From the NCBI RefSeq assembly GCF_039691755.1, contig NZ_CP137552.1, forward strand, positions 2,604,001 through 2,668,000: a stretch of DNA of 64,000 nucleotides, given 5' to 3'. This document shows positions 1 through 8,148 of the stretch, one piece after another (the stretch's first letter is position 1; every line of letters starts with the position of its first letter). A program made the translations under genes and the position numbers. The notes under the pieces were generated by a model. The model did not search any database. It was not told where the DNA came from and was given only the letters and a program-made list of their open reading frames with translations. Source of the stretch: Halomonas sp. Bachu 37 (GTDB lineage Bacteria; Pseudomonadota; Gammaproteobacteria; Pseudomonadales; Halomonadaceae).

Positions 1-1850
1 ATGCCGAAGTAGAACACGAATAGATGTACCGCGATCAAAGGCACGATCAGACCGTTCTGCTGGCCCAACAGCACGATCACCGGCGCCATCAACGCGGATA
101 CCACGATATAGTTGGCGGTGGTCGGCAGGCCCATGCCCAGAATCAAGCTGAGCAACGCGGTAAGCAGCAGAATCATCATCAAGTTGCCGCCGGAAAGGAT
201 CTCGACCACATCCGCCAGCACCAGGCCCACACCGGTTTGCGAGACGGCACCCACCACGATACCGGCGGTAGCGGTCGCGATACCGATACCGATCATGTTG
301 CGTGCCCCCGCGACGAGACCGTCCCAGAGATCCTTTAAGCCTTCCTTGACGTCGGCGGCAAACTGGCTGTGACCACGAAAGAAAGCGATGACGGGACGCT
401 GCGTGACCATGATGAAGATCATGAACATCGTCGCCCAGAAGGCCGACAGTCCCGGTGACATGCGCTCCACCATCAAGCACCACACCAGCACGATAACCGG
501 CAGGATGTAGTGCAGGCCGACCATTACCGTGGGGCGTGTCTGCGGCAGTGATACCACCGCCGAGTTGGGGTCATCCATTTCAAGTTCTGGATAATTAGAG
601 CTCACTTTCAACAAGCCGATATAGACCAAGACCAGGCCAAGCGATACGACCCAGGGCGTAGCCTCGCCCAATACTGGTTTAAGCCAACCCAGACCGTAAT
701 AAACGGCGAACGACAGCACCATCAGCAGGATCAATCCGGTCATGAAGCCAAGAATTTTATTGAGCAAGGGTCGTGGCGGATTACCCGAAGGCAACCCCTT
801 CATGTTCGCCTTAAGCGCTTCGAGGTGAACAATATAGATAAGCGCAATATAGGAAATCACCGCAGGCAGGAAGGCGTGCTTGATCACTTCAACATAAGAT
901 ATGCCGACGTATTCCACCATCAGGAAGGCGGCGGCACCCATCACGGGCGGCATGATCTGGCCGTTGACGGATGAAGCCACTTCCACGGCGCCCGCTTTTT
1001 CCGAGCTAAAGCCAACACGCTTCATCATCGGAATCGTGAACGTCCCCGTGGTTACCGTATTGGCAATCGACGACCCCGAAATCAAACCGGTCATGCCGGA
1101 CGCCACCACGGCGGCTTTCGCCGGGCCGCCCTTGAAGTGACCAAGCATGGAAAAAGCGACTTTGATGAAATAATTGCCAGCGCCCGCCTTTTCCAGCAAT
1201 GCGCCAAACAGAACGAACAGGAAGACAAAGCTGGTGGAAACCCCCAATGCAATACCGAACACGCCTTGAGTGCCCAGCCACTGGTGATTGATCAAACCGC
1301 CCAGGCTTACACCCCGGTGGGCCAGGATACCCGGCATATAAGGACCGAACAGCGAATAGACGATAAACAGGCCCGCCACGATCATCAACGGAGGACCCAG
1401 TGCGCGCCGGGTGGCTTCCAGCAACATGATGATGCCTATCACCCCGATCACGATATCCTGGGTGATAGGACGACCAGGCCGTTGCGCCAGATCGGAATAA
1501 AAGATGAAAAGATAGGCGCCACAGAAAGCAGCCACCGCGGCAAACACCCAGTCCAGTAACGGAATACGGTCGCGGGGCGAGCGCTTCAGGGCGGGATAAG
1601 CCATGAAAGCGAGAAACAGCGCAAACGCCAGGTGGATCGAGCGTGACTCGGTGGCACTGAACACCCCGAACCCCACCATGTAAGGCAGGGGTGACGCAAT
1701 CCATAGCTGAAACAGCGACCACGTCGCTGCGATACTTACCAATAGTCTACCCGGCATTCCCGCAGGCTTTCGTGCCCCCGAATCGCTGGAAGCGACCATA
1801 TCCTCCAGGTCATTTTCAGCCGCCGCCGAGGGTTGTCTGTCATCACGCAT
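1..1850 (-). CDS. TRAP transporter fused permease (4TM/12TM type), 3' end cut by window edge
   Basis: This is an inner-membrane permease of a TAXI-type tripartite transporter, in which the small (DctQ-like) and large (DctM-like) subunits are fused in one chain. The frame is open from the ATG at 1850 to the left edge (about 616 residues) with no stop. It begins MRDDRQPSAAAEND, followed by a string of hydrophobic helices and a glycine-rich stretch (GMTGLISGSSIANTV) typical of the DctM-like half. An in-frame stop lies upstream of 1850, and the best start is the ATG behind an AGG-rich stretch. The receptor gene lies 134 bases upstream on the same strand, so the two should form one operon. The substrate cannot be read from the sequence. 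The C-terminus is missing. Confidence 0.88.
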   Translation of the reverse strand, partial: MRDDRQPSAAAENDLEDMVASSDSGARKPAGMPGRLLVSIAATWSLFQLWIASPLPYMVGFGVFSATESRSIHLAFALFLAFMAYPALKRSPRDRIPLLDWVFAAVAAFCGAYLFIFYSDLAQRPGRPITQDIVIGVIGIIMLLEATRRALGPPLMIVAGLFIVYSLFGPYMPGILAHRGVSLGGLINHQWLGTQGVFGIALGVSTSFVFLFVLFGALLEKAGAGNYFIKVAFSMLGHFKGGPAKAAVVASGMTGLISGSSIANTVTTGTFTIPMMKRVGFSSEKAGAVEVASSVNGQIMPPVMGAAAFLMVEYVGISYVEVIKHAFLPAVISYIALIYIVHLEALKANMKGLPSGNPPRPLLNKILGFMTGLILLMVLSFAVYYGLGWLKPVLGEATPWVVSLGLVLVYIGLLKVSSNYPELEMDDPNSAVVSLPQTRPTVMVGLHYILPVIVLVWCLMVERMSPGLSAFWATMFMIFIMVTQRPVIAFFRGHSQFAADVKEGLKDLWDGLVAGARNMIGIGIATATAGIVVGAVSQTGVGLVLADVVEILSGGNLMMILLLTALLSLILGMGLPTTANYIVVSALMAPVIVLLGQQNGLIVPLIAVHLFVFYFG

Positions 1851-1904
1851 ACGCTTGCCCTGCCTAATGGTCAGCGCTGACAATCAGCGCTTTCAACAAG
1901 AAAC

Positions 1905-1956
1905 GCGGACACCCTGGGCGTCCGCGCTTAACTACTGGTGGTGAACGGTGTTCACC
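1905..1956 (-). terminator. two stem-loops between TRAP receptor and permease
   Basis: Two hairpins lie between the receptor stop and the permease start. One has a 7-bp stem with a 3-base loop at 1940-1956 (GGTGAAC/GTTCACC). The other has a 6-bp stem at 1905-1925 (GCGGAC/GTCCGC). Neither has a clear T-run on the minus strand. They may protect the receptor message or act as a partial terminator, which would give more receptor than permease. That role is inferred. Confidence 0.4.
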
Positions 1957-1984
1957 CGTTGCTTATTACGCTACCGCTGCGCTG

Positions 1985-2968
1985 TTACTCGATCCAGCCA
2001 CGCTCACGATAGTAACGCTCTGCACCATCGTGAAGCGGAGCGGTGAGACCGTCCGAAATCATATCTTCTTCGTTGAGGTTTTCAAACGCCGGATGCAAGC
2101 GCTTGAAACGGTCGAAGTTTTCAAATACCGCCTTGACTGTTTCGTAGACGATATCTTCATCGACATCGGTGGAGGAAACGAAAGTGGCTGCTACACCGAA
2201 GGTTTCGACGTCTTCGTCGTTACCCCGATACAGACCACCCGGAATCACCGAGCGAGTATAGTAAGGATACTCTTCGATCAGGGAGTCGATCTCGTCGCCA
2301 GTCACCGGTACCAGGCGAGCGTCGATGGTAGTGGTGGCTTCCTGGATGGAGCCGTTCGGGTGCCCTACGACATACACCATGGCGTCGATATTGTTATCCG
2401 ACAGAGCGGCAGACTGCTCGGCGGCATCCAGCTGGGACGCCAGCGCGAAGGTATCCTCGTCCCAACCGAACGCGTCCATCACCACATCCATGGTATTGCG
2501 CTGGCCGGAACCCGGGTTACCGATATTGACACGTTTACCGGGAAAGTCACTGATGTTCTCGATGCCGGAGTCTGCACGGGCCACAACGGTCAGCGGCTCA
2601 CCATGCATGGTGAACACGGAACGCATGTCTTCCCAGGCGCCCTCTTCCTCGAAGTTTCCTTCGCCCTCGTACGCACGATACTGGACGTCGGACTGTACAA
2701 CGCCCATATCCAGCTCACCACTCTTGATGCCGTTGACGTTAGCCACCGAACCACCGGTGGAGGGAGCGTTACAACGAATGTTGTGGTCATCACTGCCGCG
2801 GTTGACCATACGACAGACCGACTGACCGACGACGTAATAGACACCGGTCTGACCACCGGTACCGATGGTGATATAGCGTTCTTCCTGAGCAACCGCCGGA
2901 GACGCGAAGGTAGCGGCGGCAATCAACGCGCCAGAGAAGGCGGCAGTGGAAAATACATGGCGTTTCAT
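1985..2968 (-). CDS. TAXI family TRAP transporter solute-binding receptor
   Basis: This is a periplasmic substrate receptor of a TAXI-type TRAP transporter, 327 residues from the chosen start. It has a signal peptide (MKRHVFSTAAFSG..., cleavage near ASPAVA-Q, residue 27). The mature N-terminus ITIGTGGQTGVYYVVG is the family signature, followed by CNAPSTGGSVANVNGIKSGELDMGVVQSD. The ATG at 2968 is preferred over longer in-frame starts because AGAGG lies just upstream and the signal peptide begins there. It is co-directional with the fused permease. Many TAXI systems take up glutamate or other carboxylates, but the ligand here is unknown. Confidence 0.92.
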   Translation of the reverse strand: MKRHVFSTAAFSGALIAAATFASPAVAQEERYITIGTGGQTGVYYVVGQSVCRMVNRGSDDHNIRCNAPSTGGSVANVNGIKSGELDMGVVQSDVQYRAYEGEGNFEEEGAWEDMRSVFTMHGEPLTVVARADSGIENISDFPGKRVNIGNPGSGQRNTMDVVMDAFGWDEDTFALASQLDAAEQSAALSDNNIDAMVYVVGHPNGSIQEATTTIDARLVPVTGDEIDSLIEEYPYYTRSVIPGGLYRGNDEDVETFGVAATFVSSTDVDEDIVYETVKAVFENFDRFKRLHPAFENLNEEDMISDGLTAPLHDGAERYYRERGWIE

Positions 2969-3312
2969 GGACACACCTCTTGATGTTATAGGTATTACAG
3001 TCGTTCCCAATCCGATAGCCCACACAAGTGCAATCATCGGTTCGCAAACGTTTCAAGATAGTCTGATTCGGCGGGATAACCACCTCAGACTACTTTAGCG
3101 AAAAAAACGCAAATTAGCGAAAAAGCCTGACATGAAAAGGCCTTAGCATGTTTCCAGGATGCTTGCCGTCAGCGGCCTCGACCCATCGATTTCATACTGC
3201 CTCAGCCGAGCTAGCCGTGTCGCCATTCTAGACGCCTTGAACGTTTAGTAGGCGTTAATTCCATGCTTCTTGGGTATGGGTCATGAGCATTGATAACCAA
3301 GACAGGCCCGCC
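2969..3312. promoter_or_regulatory. 344-base gap: promoter region of the TAXI operon
   Basis: No credible gene is seen. The stretch must hold the promoter of the minus-strand TAXI operon. It contains a direct repeat TTAGCGAAAAA at 3095-3105 and 3114-3124, within an A-rich segment that resembles a segment near 39211-39232 upstream of the DUF294 gene. On the minus strand a short GCCT/AGGC stem followed by TTTTT near 3120-3140 could be a weak terminator for the DUF2798 gene. Functions are inferred. Confidence 0.4.
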
Positions 3313-3558
3313 TCATTTTTCTGTCCTTTGTGGCTTGTGTAACAACTTTGCGGTAAGCCGCTGCAGCCGCGGGGCTCCTAGCATTATCAGGATAAACGCA
3401 ATGGGCCAAGCAATATAGAATGCTTGCCACCAACGACCCAGAAAACCCTCACTCATGCCGGTGTTGGCCCACGTAATGACGAAGGTCATCAACGTGACCA
3501 TATAGATCGACATCAACACCGAAAATACCAGCGGGGCAAAGCGTGGGGGGAAGATCAT
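3313..3558 (-). CDS. DUF2798-like small membrane protein
   Basis: An 81-residue protein with two hydrophobic segments (about residues 7-30 and 46-62) and a basic C-terminus. The pattern PLVFSVLMSIYMVTLMTF...NTG...W...F.AW fits DUF2798, a family of small two-helix membrane proteins of unknown role. It has a GGAG ribosome binding site and starts 37 bases after the dctM stop on the same strand, so it is probably the last gene of the dctPQM operon. Whether it contributes to transport is unknown. Confidence 0.7.
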   Translation of the reverse strand: MIFPPRFAPLVFSVLMSIYMVTLMTFVITWANTGMSEGFLGRWWQAFYIAWPIAFILIMLGAPRLQRLTAKLLHKPQRTEK

Positions 3559-3595
3559 TGGATGCTCCAGAAATCAAACGCAGTACATTCAATCA

Positions 3596-4900
3596 TTAAA
3601 CGTTGTAGCCCAGCACCGTGGGTAGCCAGAGCGCGATGGACGGAAAAATCGCCACCAAGGCCAAGGCACAACCCATCGCGACGACGAATAGCAGTGCCCA
3701 ACCAAGCGTGTGCTCCAGGCGGATTCGAGCCACCTCGGTGGTCACCATCAAGTTCACCGCCACCGGCGGTGTGAACTGGCCGATGGCGATGTTCATCGCC
3801 AGCAGGATACCGAACCAGACCGGATTCCATTCGAAATGCTGCATCACCGGAATCAGGATCGGCATCATGATCAAATAAATCGATATCGCGTCCAGCAGCA
3901 TGCCGGCTAGCAGCACCGCCAACATGACCAGAATAAGCAGCAATACCCCGTTGTCGGTCAAGCCGATGATCCATTCCGCCAGATGGCGGAAAGTACCCAG
4001 CATGGTGCCCGCCCAGGCAAAGATACCCGCCAGAGCGATGATCAGCATGACCACACCGGAGATGACCGCCGCCTCACCCAATAATTCCCATATGTCGCGC
4101 AGCGATAGCTCCCGGGTGAGAAAGAGGCCCACGATCGCCCCGTAGGCAACTGCCACTACAGCCGCTTCGGTCGGCGTGAACAGCCCGGAGCGCAAACCGC
4201 CCAGTATCAGCACGGGAGCGAACAGGGCGGGTATCGCCTGTTTGAATGTCGTGCGCACACTCAGTTGCTCGGCACCCTCCACCGGCGTGCCACCTTCCCA
4301 ACCGTAGCGTCTGGAAACCATTAATGCCGGTACCAATAGCGCCAGCCCCGCCAGCACACCGGGAAACAACCCCGCTGCAAACAGTGCTCGGAGATCAACA
4401 CCCGGCACCACTATGGAGTAAAGAATCAGCGCCACCGAAGGCGGGATCAGAATTGCGGTGGATGCCGATGCGGCAATCAAGGTGGCGGAAAACGGCTTGG
4501 GATAGCCCGCTTTCGTCATGCTGGGCAGCATGACCATCGCCACAGCTGCCGCATCCGCCGGCCCCGAGCCACTCATGCCGCCCATGATCATGCAGACCAG
4601 CACCGCGACAAGAGCCAGGCCGCCGTGGCGCGGGCCGATCAATGCCTGGGCGAAGCGCACCAGGCGCAACGCCACGCCCGAGCGTTCGAAAATCAGCCCG
4701 GTCAAGATAAATAGCGGAATCGCGATCAATGGATACTTGGCAACGCTATTGTAGGTATTGGTACCCAACGTGGCGAGCATATCCGGCGACAACCCCACGA
4801 CAATGCCCACCGCCCCGGAAAGGGCCAGGGAAAACGCTACCGGCACCCCGGCGATCAGCAGCCCAGCAAAGGCCAGGATCATCCACACATCAGGGCTCAT
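3596..4900 (-). CDS. dctM: TRAP transporter large permease subunit DctM
   Basis: The 434-residue large membrane subunit of a DctPQM TRAP transporter, close to the usual 425-435. It has about 12 hydrophobic helices, begins MSPDVWMILAFAGLLIAGVPVAFSLALSG, and carries the conserved GGMSGSGPADAAAVAMVMLPSM segment in the first half and GQFTPPVAVNLMV near the end. It forms the sodium-driven translocation channel, with DctQ as partner and DctP as receptor. Its start overlaps the end of dctQ by 11 bases, which suggests translational coupling. Confidence 0.95.
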   Translation of the reverse strand: MSPDVWMILAFAGLLIAGVPVAFSLALSGAVGIVVGLSPDMLATLGTNTYNSVAKYPLIAIPLFILTGLIFERSGVALRLVRFAQALIGPRHGGLALVAVLVCMIMGGMSGSGPADAAAVAMVMLPSMTKAGYPKPFSATLIAASASTAILIPPSVALILYSIVVPGVDLRALFAAGLFPGVLAGLALLVPALMVSRRYGWEGGTPVEGAEQLSVRTTFKQAIPALFAPVLILGGLRSGLFTPTEAAVVAVAYGAIVGLFLTRELSLRDIWELLGEAAVISGVVMLIIALAGIFAWAGTMLGTFRHLAEWIIGLTDNGVLLLILVMLAVLLAGMLLDAISIYLIMMPILIPVMQHFEWNPVWFGILLAMNIAIGQFTPPVAVNLMVTTEVARIRLEHTLGWALLFVVAMGCALALVAIFPSIALWLPTVLGYNV

Positions 4901-5369
4901 CGACGAGCCTCCCCGTCAGGCGATCGGCGGTCTGCTGCAGCAAGCGCCACAACATCGCAGCGGAAAGTACCGGCAGCCATACCAGATACCACCACTGCGG
5001 CAGCCCGAGCCCCGGCGACAACGACTCCCATTGGTATTCCTGCCAGGCCAGCTTGCCGCCATACCAGGTAATCAAGCCCAGAACAATCACGCCGCACAGA
5101 GCCTGGAACAGTATCAACACCTTGCGTAGCCCCGGTGGCAGAGCACGCTCGACGAGTCCGATACGGATATGGCGATTACGCCGCAGCGCTACCGAGGCGC
5201 CGGCAAAGGTCAGCACGACCAGCAGAAATATCGAGAATTCCTCAGTGAACGAAAACGAGCCGCCGGTTACGTAGCGCGTCACCACGTTAGCCAAGCTGAT
5301 CAATGCGATGATAATTAATGCCATCGCCCCCAGCCAGCGCTCAGGGCGAGCATCGGGAAAGCCTTTCAT
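4890..5369 (-). CDS. dctQ: TRAP transporter small permease subunit DctQ
   Basis: A four-helix inner-membrane subunit, 159 residues from the ATG at 5369. A longer frame would begin at a TTG (5402), but GTGAGG lies before the internal ATG and the sequence MKGFPDARPERWLGAMALIIIALISLANVV has the normal DctQ opening. RNRHIRIGLVERALPP is the usual cytoplasmic loop. The gene starts 60 bases after dctP and its end overlaps dctM. It holds DctM in the membrane complex. Confidence 0.9.
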   Translation of the reverse strand: MKGFPDARPERWLGAMALIIIALISLANVVTRYVTGGSFSFTEEFSIFLLVVLTFAGASVALRRNRHIRIGLVERALPPGLRKVLILFQALCGVIVLGLITWYGGKLAWQEYQWESLSPGLGLPQWWYLVWLPVLSAAMLWRLLQQTADRLTGRLVDEP

Positions 5370-5429
5370 GACAGCCTCACGATAGAAAGCTACCGGCCTC
5401 AACGCCGGTAGCTGGAACGTCTGAAGTGA

Positions 5430-6440
5430 TTAACGCGCGTCGATAGCCGTTTGGGCCGCCTCTACCAGGTCTTCACCAATACGTGGCGCCCATTTTTCAT
5501 AAACGGACCGCGTCGCATCGACAAAGGCTTGGTACTGTTCATCGGAAAGCTCGGTCACCGTCACCCCCCGCTCTTGAATCGCGGCCAGACGTTCGCTCTC
5601 CTGTTCACGGGTCATGGCAATTTCCCACTCGCCGGCTTCCTTCGCGGTGTCACGCAACATTTCTTGCTGTTCTTCGGTCAGTGACTGCCAGACCTGCTGA
5701 TTCACCGCAAAAATCAGCGGATCATTCATGTAGTTCCACAGCGTCAGATGCTCCTGACCGACCTGGTCGATACGCGCCACGTCAAAGACGGATAGCGGAT
5801 TTTCCTGACCGTCCACCGCTCCGGTGGTCAGCGCCGGCTGGGCATCGGTCCAGCTCATTTGCGTGGGATCGGCGCCCAAGGCAGAGAAGGTATCCTGGAA
5901 TAGCGGGGAGCCCACCACGCGGATTTTCAGTCCATCCAAGTCGTCAGGCTGGCTAATCGGCCCACGTGAATTCGAGACCTGGCGAAAGCCATTCTCGCCC
6001 CACGCCAGCGGGACAACCCCGCGTGATTCGATCGCTTCGAACACCATCTCACCCGCTTCACCGGCGGTCACCGCATCGACCGCGGCCTCGTCGGGAATGA
6101 AGAATGGCAGTGAAAAGAGATTGAGTTCGGGCACCTGGGGCGACCAGTTGATGGTCGATCCCACCGCCGCATCGATCAGCCCCGAGCGCATGGCGGAGAA
6201 TTCGCGGGTCTGATCGCCGGAGACCAGCTGCGAGTTGGGATAGACGCGCAGGGTCATCTCGCCTCCACTACGTTCTTCGACCAGTTCCGCCCACTTTTCG
6301 GCGGCCTGGCCCCAGGGGAAGGCATCGGAAAGCACAGTGGAAACGGAGAGTTCACGTGCCTGGGCCGAGAACGAGGCGGTGAGAACAGCGGCGCCAGCCA
6401 GGCCGGCGGCCAGGCGGGTCAAATGGCGTGTCAGCTTCAT
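5430..6440 (-). CDS. dctP: TRAP transporter solute-binding protein DctP family
   Basis: A 336-residue periplasmic receptor with a signal peptide cleaved near AQA-RELS (residue 28). The body has the DctP features: W.E.VEERSGGEMTLRVYPNSQL, a substrate-binding stretch around LDGLKIRVVGSPLFQDTFSALGA, and ALTTGAVDGQENPLSVF. It is the first gene of dctPQM. C4-dicarboxylates or sugar acids are common ligands in the family, but the specificity cannot be told here. The start is the ATG at 6440, with AAAAGGA just upstream. Confidence 0.93.
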   Translation of the reverse strand: MKLTRHLTRLAAGLAGAAVLTASFSAQARELSVSTVLSDAFPWGQAAEKWAELVEERSGGEMTLRVYPNSQLVSGDQTREFSAMRSGLIDAAVGSTINWSPQVPELNLFSLPFFIPDEAAVDAVTAGEAGEMVFEAIESRGVVPLAWGENGFRQVSNSRGPISQPDDLDGLKIRVVGSPLFQDTFSALGADPTQMSWTDAQPALTTGAVDGQENPLSVFDVARIDQVGQEHLTLWNYMNDPLIFAVNQQVWQSLTEEQQEMLRDTAKEAGEWEIAMTREQESERLAAIQERGVTVTELSDEQYQAFVDATRSVYEKWAPRIGEDLVEAAQTAIDAR

Positions 6441-6769
6441 GGTATTCCTTTTATATTATTGGCCGTCCTGGTACCAGTGACTGATAAGGCAGTACCGGTT
6501 ACCGGCAAAGACAGCGAGCCATAACGAGTGGATGCCAGCTGCCAAGGATTAGGCAGTAGAGCTTTCGCTTTCGGATGGAAAGCCGCGGCGGACGCTTGTG
6601 GCGTGCCTGAGGTACGTACATTTCCGATATGAAGCACGTAGCGGGGATTGCCCAAGCTCATTGTAAAGCTTGTGGCGACGAAGACCAGCTTGATCCCGTG
6701 AATCGCGACAACCTGCTATGCTCACGGCTGTTCCGCTGTTTCCCCGTTGTCCTTGCTTGCGAGAATGCT
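6441..6769. promoter_or_regulatory. 329-base divergent promoter region, dctP / EamA
   Basis: The gap lies between divergently transcribed dctP (minus) and the EamA gene (plus). No convincing gene is present; the open frames here are short and lack supported starts. It should hold both promoters. I see no recognisable operator. Confidence 0.4.
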
Positions 6770-7654
6770 GTGCCTATTCGCGATCTATTACTGGGTCTTT
6801 TCGTCGTCGCCATCTGGGCGCTCAATATCATCGTGATAAAGGTCGGCGTGGCCGAGCTTCCACCGTTGTTCATGACCACGCTGCGCTTCATGCTGGTCGC
6901 CGCTCTCATCGTCCCGTTTCATCCCGTCGCCAGGCACCAGTTGCTGTTCCTGGCGCTGCTATCGCTTACCTTCGGCACGTTGCACTTCGCCTTTCTCTTT
7001 ATCGGGCTGGAACAGGCCGAGGCCGGTACCGGTGCCTTGCTGGTGCAGATGGGCACGCCCTTCGCGACGCTTTTAGCCGTTGTGTTTCTCAAGGAGAAAT
7101 TGGGCGCCAAGCGCCTGTCCGGCTTGCTGCTGGCGTTCGCCGGGGTGATCGTACTTGCCGGAGGACCGACGCTCCCCGCCCCGCTGCCCCTGGCGATTCT
7201 GCTGTGCAGCGCCCTGGGCTGGGCGGTGTCCCAACTATTGATCAAGCAAGGCCCCAATATTGCGCCGCTGGCTCTGGCGGGCTGGGTGGCGCTGTTTGCC
7301 GTTCCCCAGGTCGCACTCGGGTCGTGGCTATTCGAAAGCGATCAGTGGTCGGCTTTACGCCAGGCGGGCTGGGCGGGATGGGGAGCGGTATTCTATACCG
7401 CCGTGATGTCCTCCATCGTGGCTTACAGCATCTGGTACGGCCTGCTGCGCCGGCACCCGGTCAATCGCGTGGTTCCCATGACGCTACTGGTGCCGGTTCT
7501 GGCCGTGGTATTGGGTGTGCTGTTGATGGGAGACAGCCTGGGCATTCATAAACTGGCTGGCGGTGGCCTGGTGGTAGCAGGTATCGCCCTGATCGTGATC
7601 AAGTTCGGCAGAAGCCCGCGTGCCCCGGCAGCGACACGCAATCCCCCACGTTGA
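6770..7654 (+). CDS. EamA/DMT family metabolite exporter
   Basis: A drug/metabolite-transporter superfamily protein with about ten membrane helices in two EamA repeats (FVVAIWALNIIVIKVGVAELPP in the first, CSALGWAVSQLLIKQG opening the second). The chosen start is GTG at 6770 (VPIRDLLLGLF..., 294 residues), because the family normally begins just before the first helix; the upstream 47 codons look non-coding. Such proteins often export amino acids or related metabolites, but the substrate is unknown. The last 56 bases overlap the convergent DUF192 gene. Confidence 0.83.
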   Translation: MPIRDLLLGLFVVAIWALNIIVIKVGVAELPPLFMTTLRFMLVAALIVPFHPVARHQLLFLALLSLTFGTLHFAFLFIGLEQAEAGTGALLVQMGTPFATLLAVVFLKEKLGAKRLSGLLLAFAGVIVLAGGPTLPAPLPLAILLCSALGWAVSQLLIKQGPNIAPLALAGWVALFAVPQVALGSWLFESDQWSALRQAGWAGWGAVFYTAVMSSIVAYSIWYGLLRRHPVNRVVPMTLLVPVLAVVLGVLLMGDSLGIHKLAGGGLVVAGIALIVIKFGRSPRAPAATRNPPR

Positions 7655-8108
7655 TGCCGCGTTCGGCAAAGTAGCCCGCATTGACTTCCAGTGCAGAATG
7701 GTAGGCTTCGCCGGGCTCGTATGAGGGACACTGCGCAGGACGCAATGACTCGCAAGGGGGCATCTGTTCGATCGCGACAATCCGGCCATCGCTGTCGATA
7801 AAGGCAATATCCAGCGGGATTCGGGTGCGATACATCCAGAACCCCTGCCGCCCACTCTGCTGCCGATCGTACAGAAACAGCATTCCGCTATCGACATCGA
7901 GGTGATCCCGCTCCATCAGGCCACGCTGGCGCTGGGCAGGGGTTTCGGCCACTTCCACACTCAGACGGTGCGGCCCTTGGCTGGTATGAATCACCAGTGG
8001 CAAGCGCTCATCGTTCTGTGCCATCACCAGGCTCGGCACCAACGGCACCATGCCCAGCACGGGAAGAGCAAATGAAAACTTGAGCAAGGCACGGCGGGTT
8101 GGATTCAT
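7599..8108 (-). CDS. DUF192 family exported protein
   Basis: A 169-residue protein with an N-terminal TRRALLKF motif and a hydrophobic stretch ending VMAQ, which resembles a twin-arginine signal peptide. The rest is the DUF192 domain: RQRGLMERDHL, GMLFLYD, FWMYRTRIPLDIAFIDSDGRIVAIEQMPPC, and a C-terminal ALEVNAGYFAERGI. The biochemical role of the family is not established. Its 3' end overlaps the convergent EamA gene by 56 bases. It follows pyruvate kinase on the same strand with a 40-base gap. Confidence 0.88.
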   Translation of the reverse strand: MNPTRRALLKFSFALPVLGMVPLVPSLVMAQNDERLPLVIHTSQGPHRLSVEVAETPAQRQRGLMERDHLDVDSGMLFLYDRQQSGRQGFWMYRTRIPLDIAFIDSDGRIVAIEQMPPCESLRPAQCPSYEPGEAYHSALEVNAGYFAERGINVGDCVSLPGHAGFCRT

Positions 8109-8148
8109 CGGGGAGTCACCTGAGTGGATGGGCTAACGCAGCATGGGT

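Noticed and set aside
2030..2983. Long plus-strand open frame opposite the TAXI receptor gene
   Set aside because: It is a mirror frame of a clear receptor gene in high-GC DNA, lacks family motifs and has no ribosome binding site.
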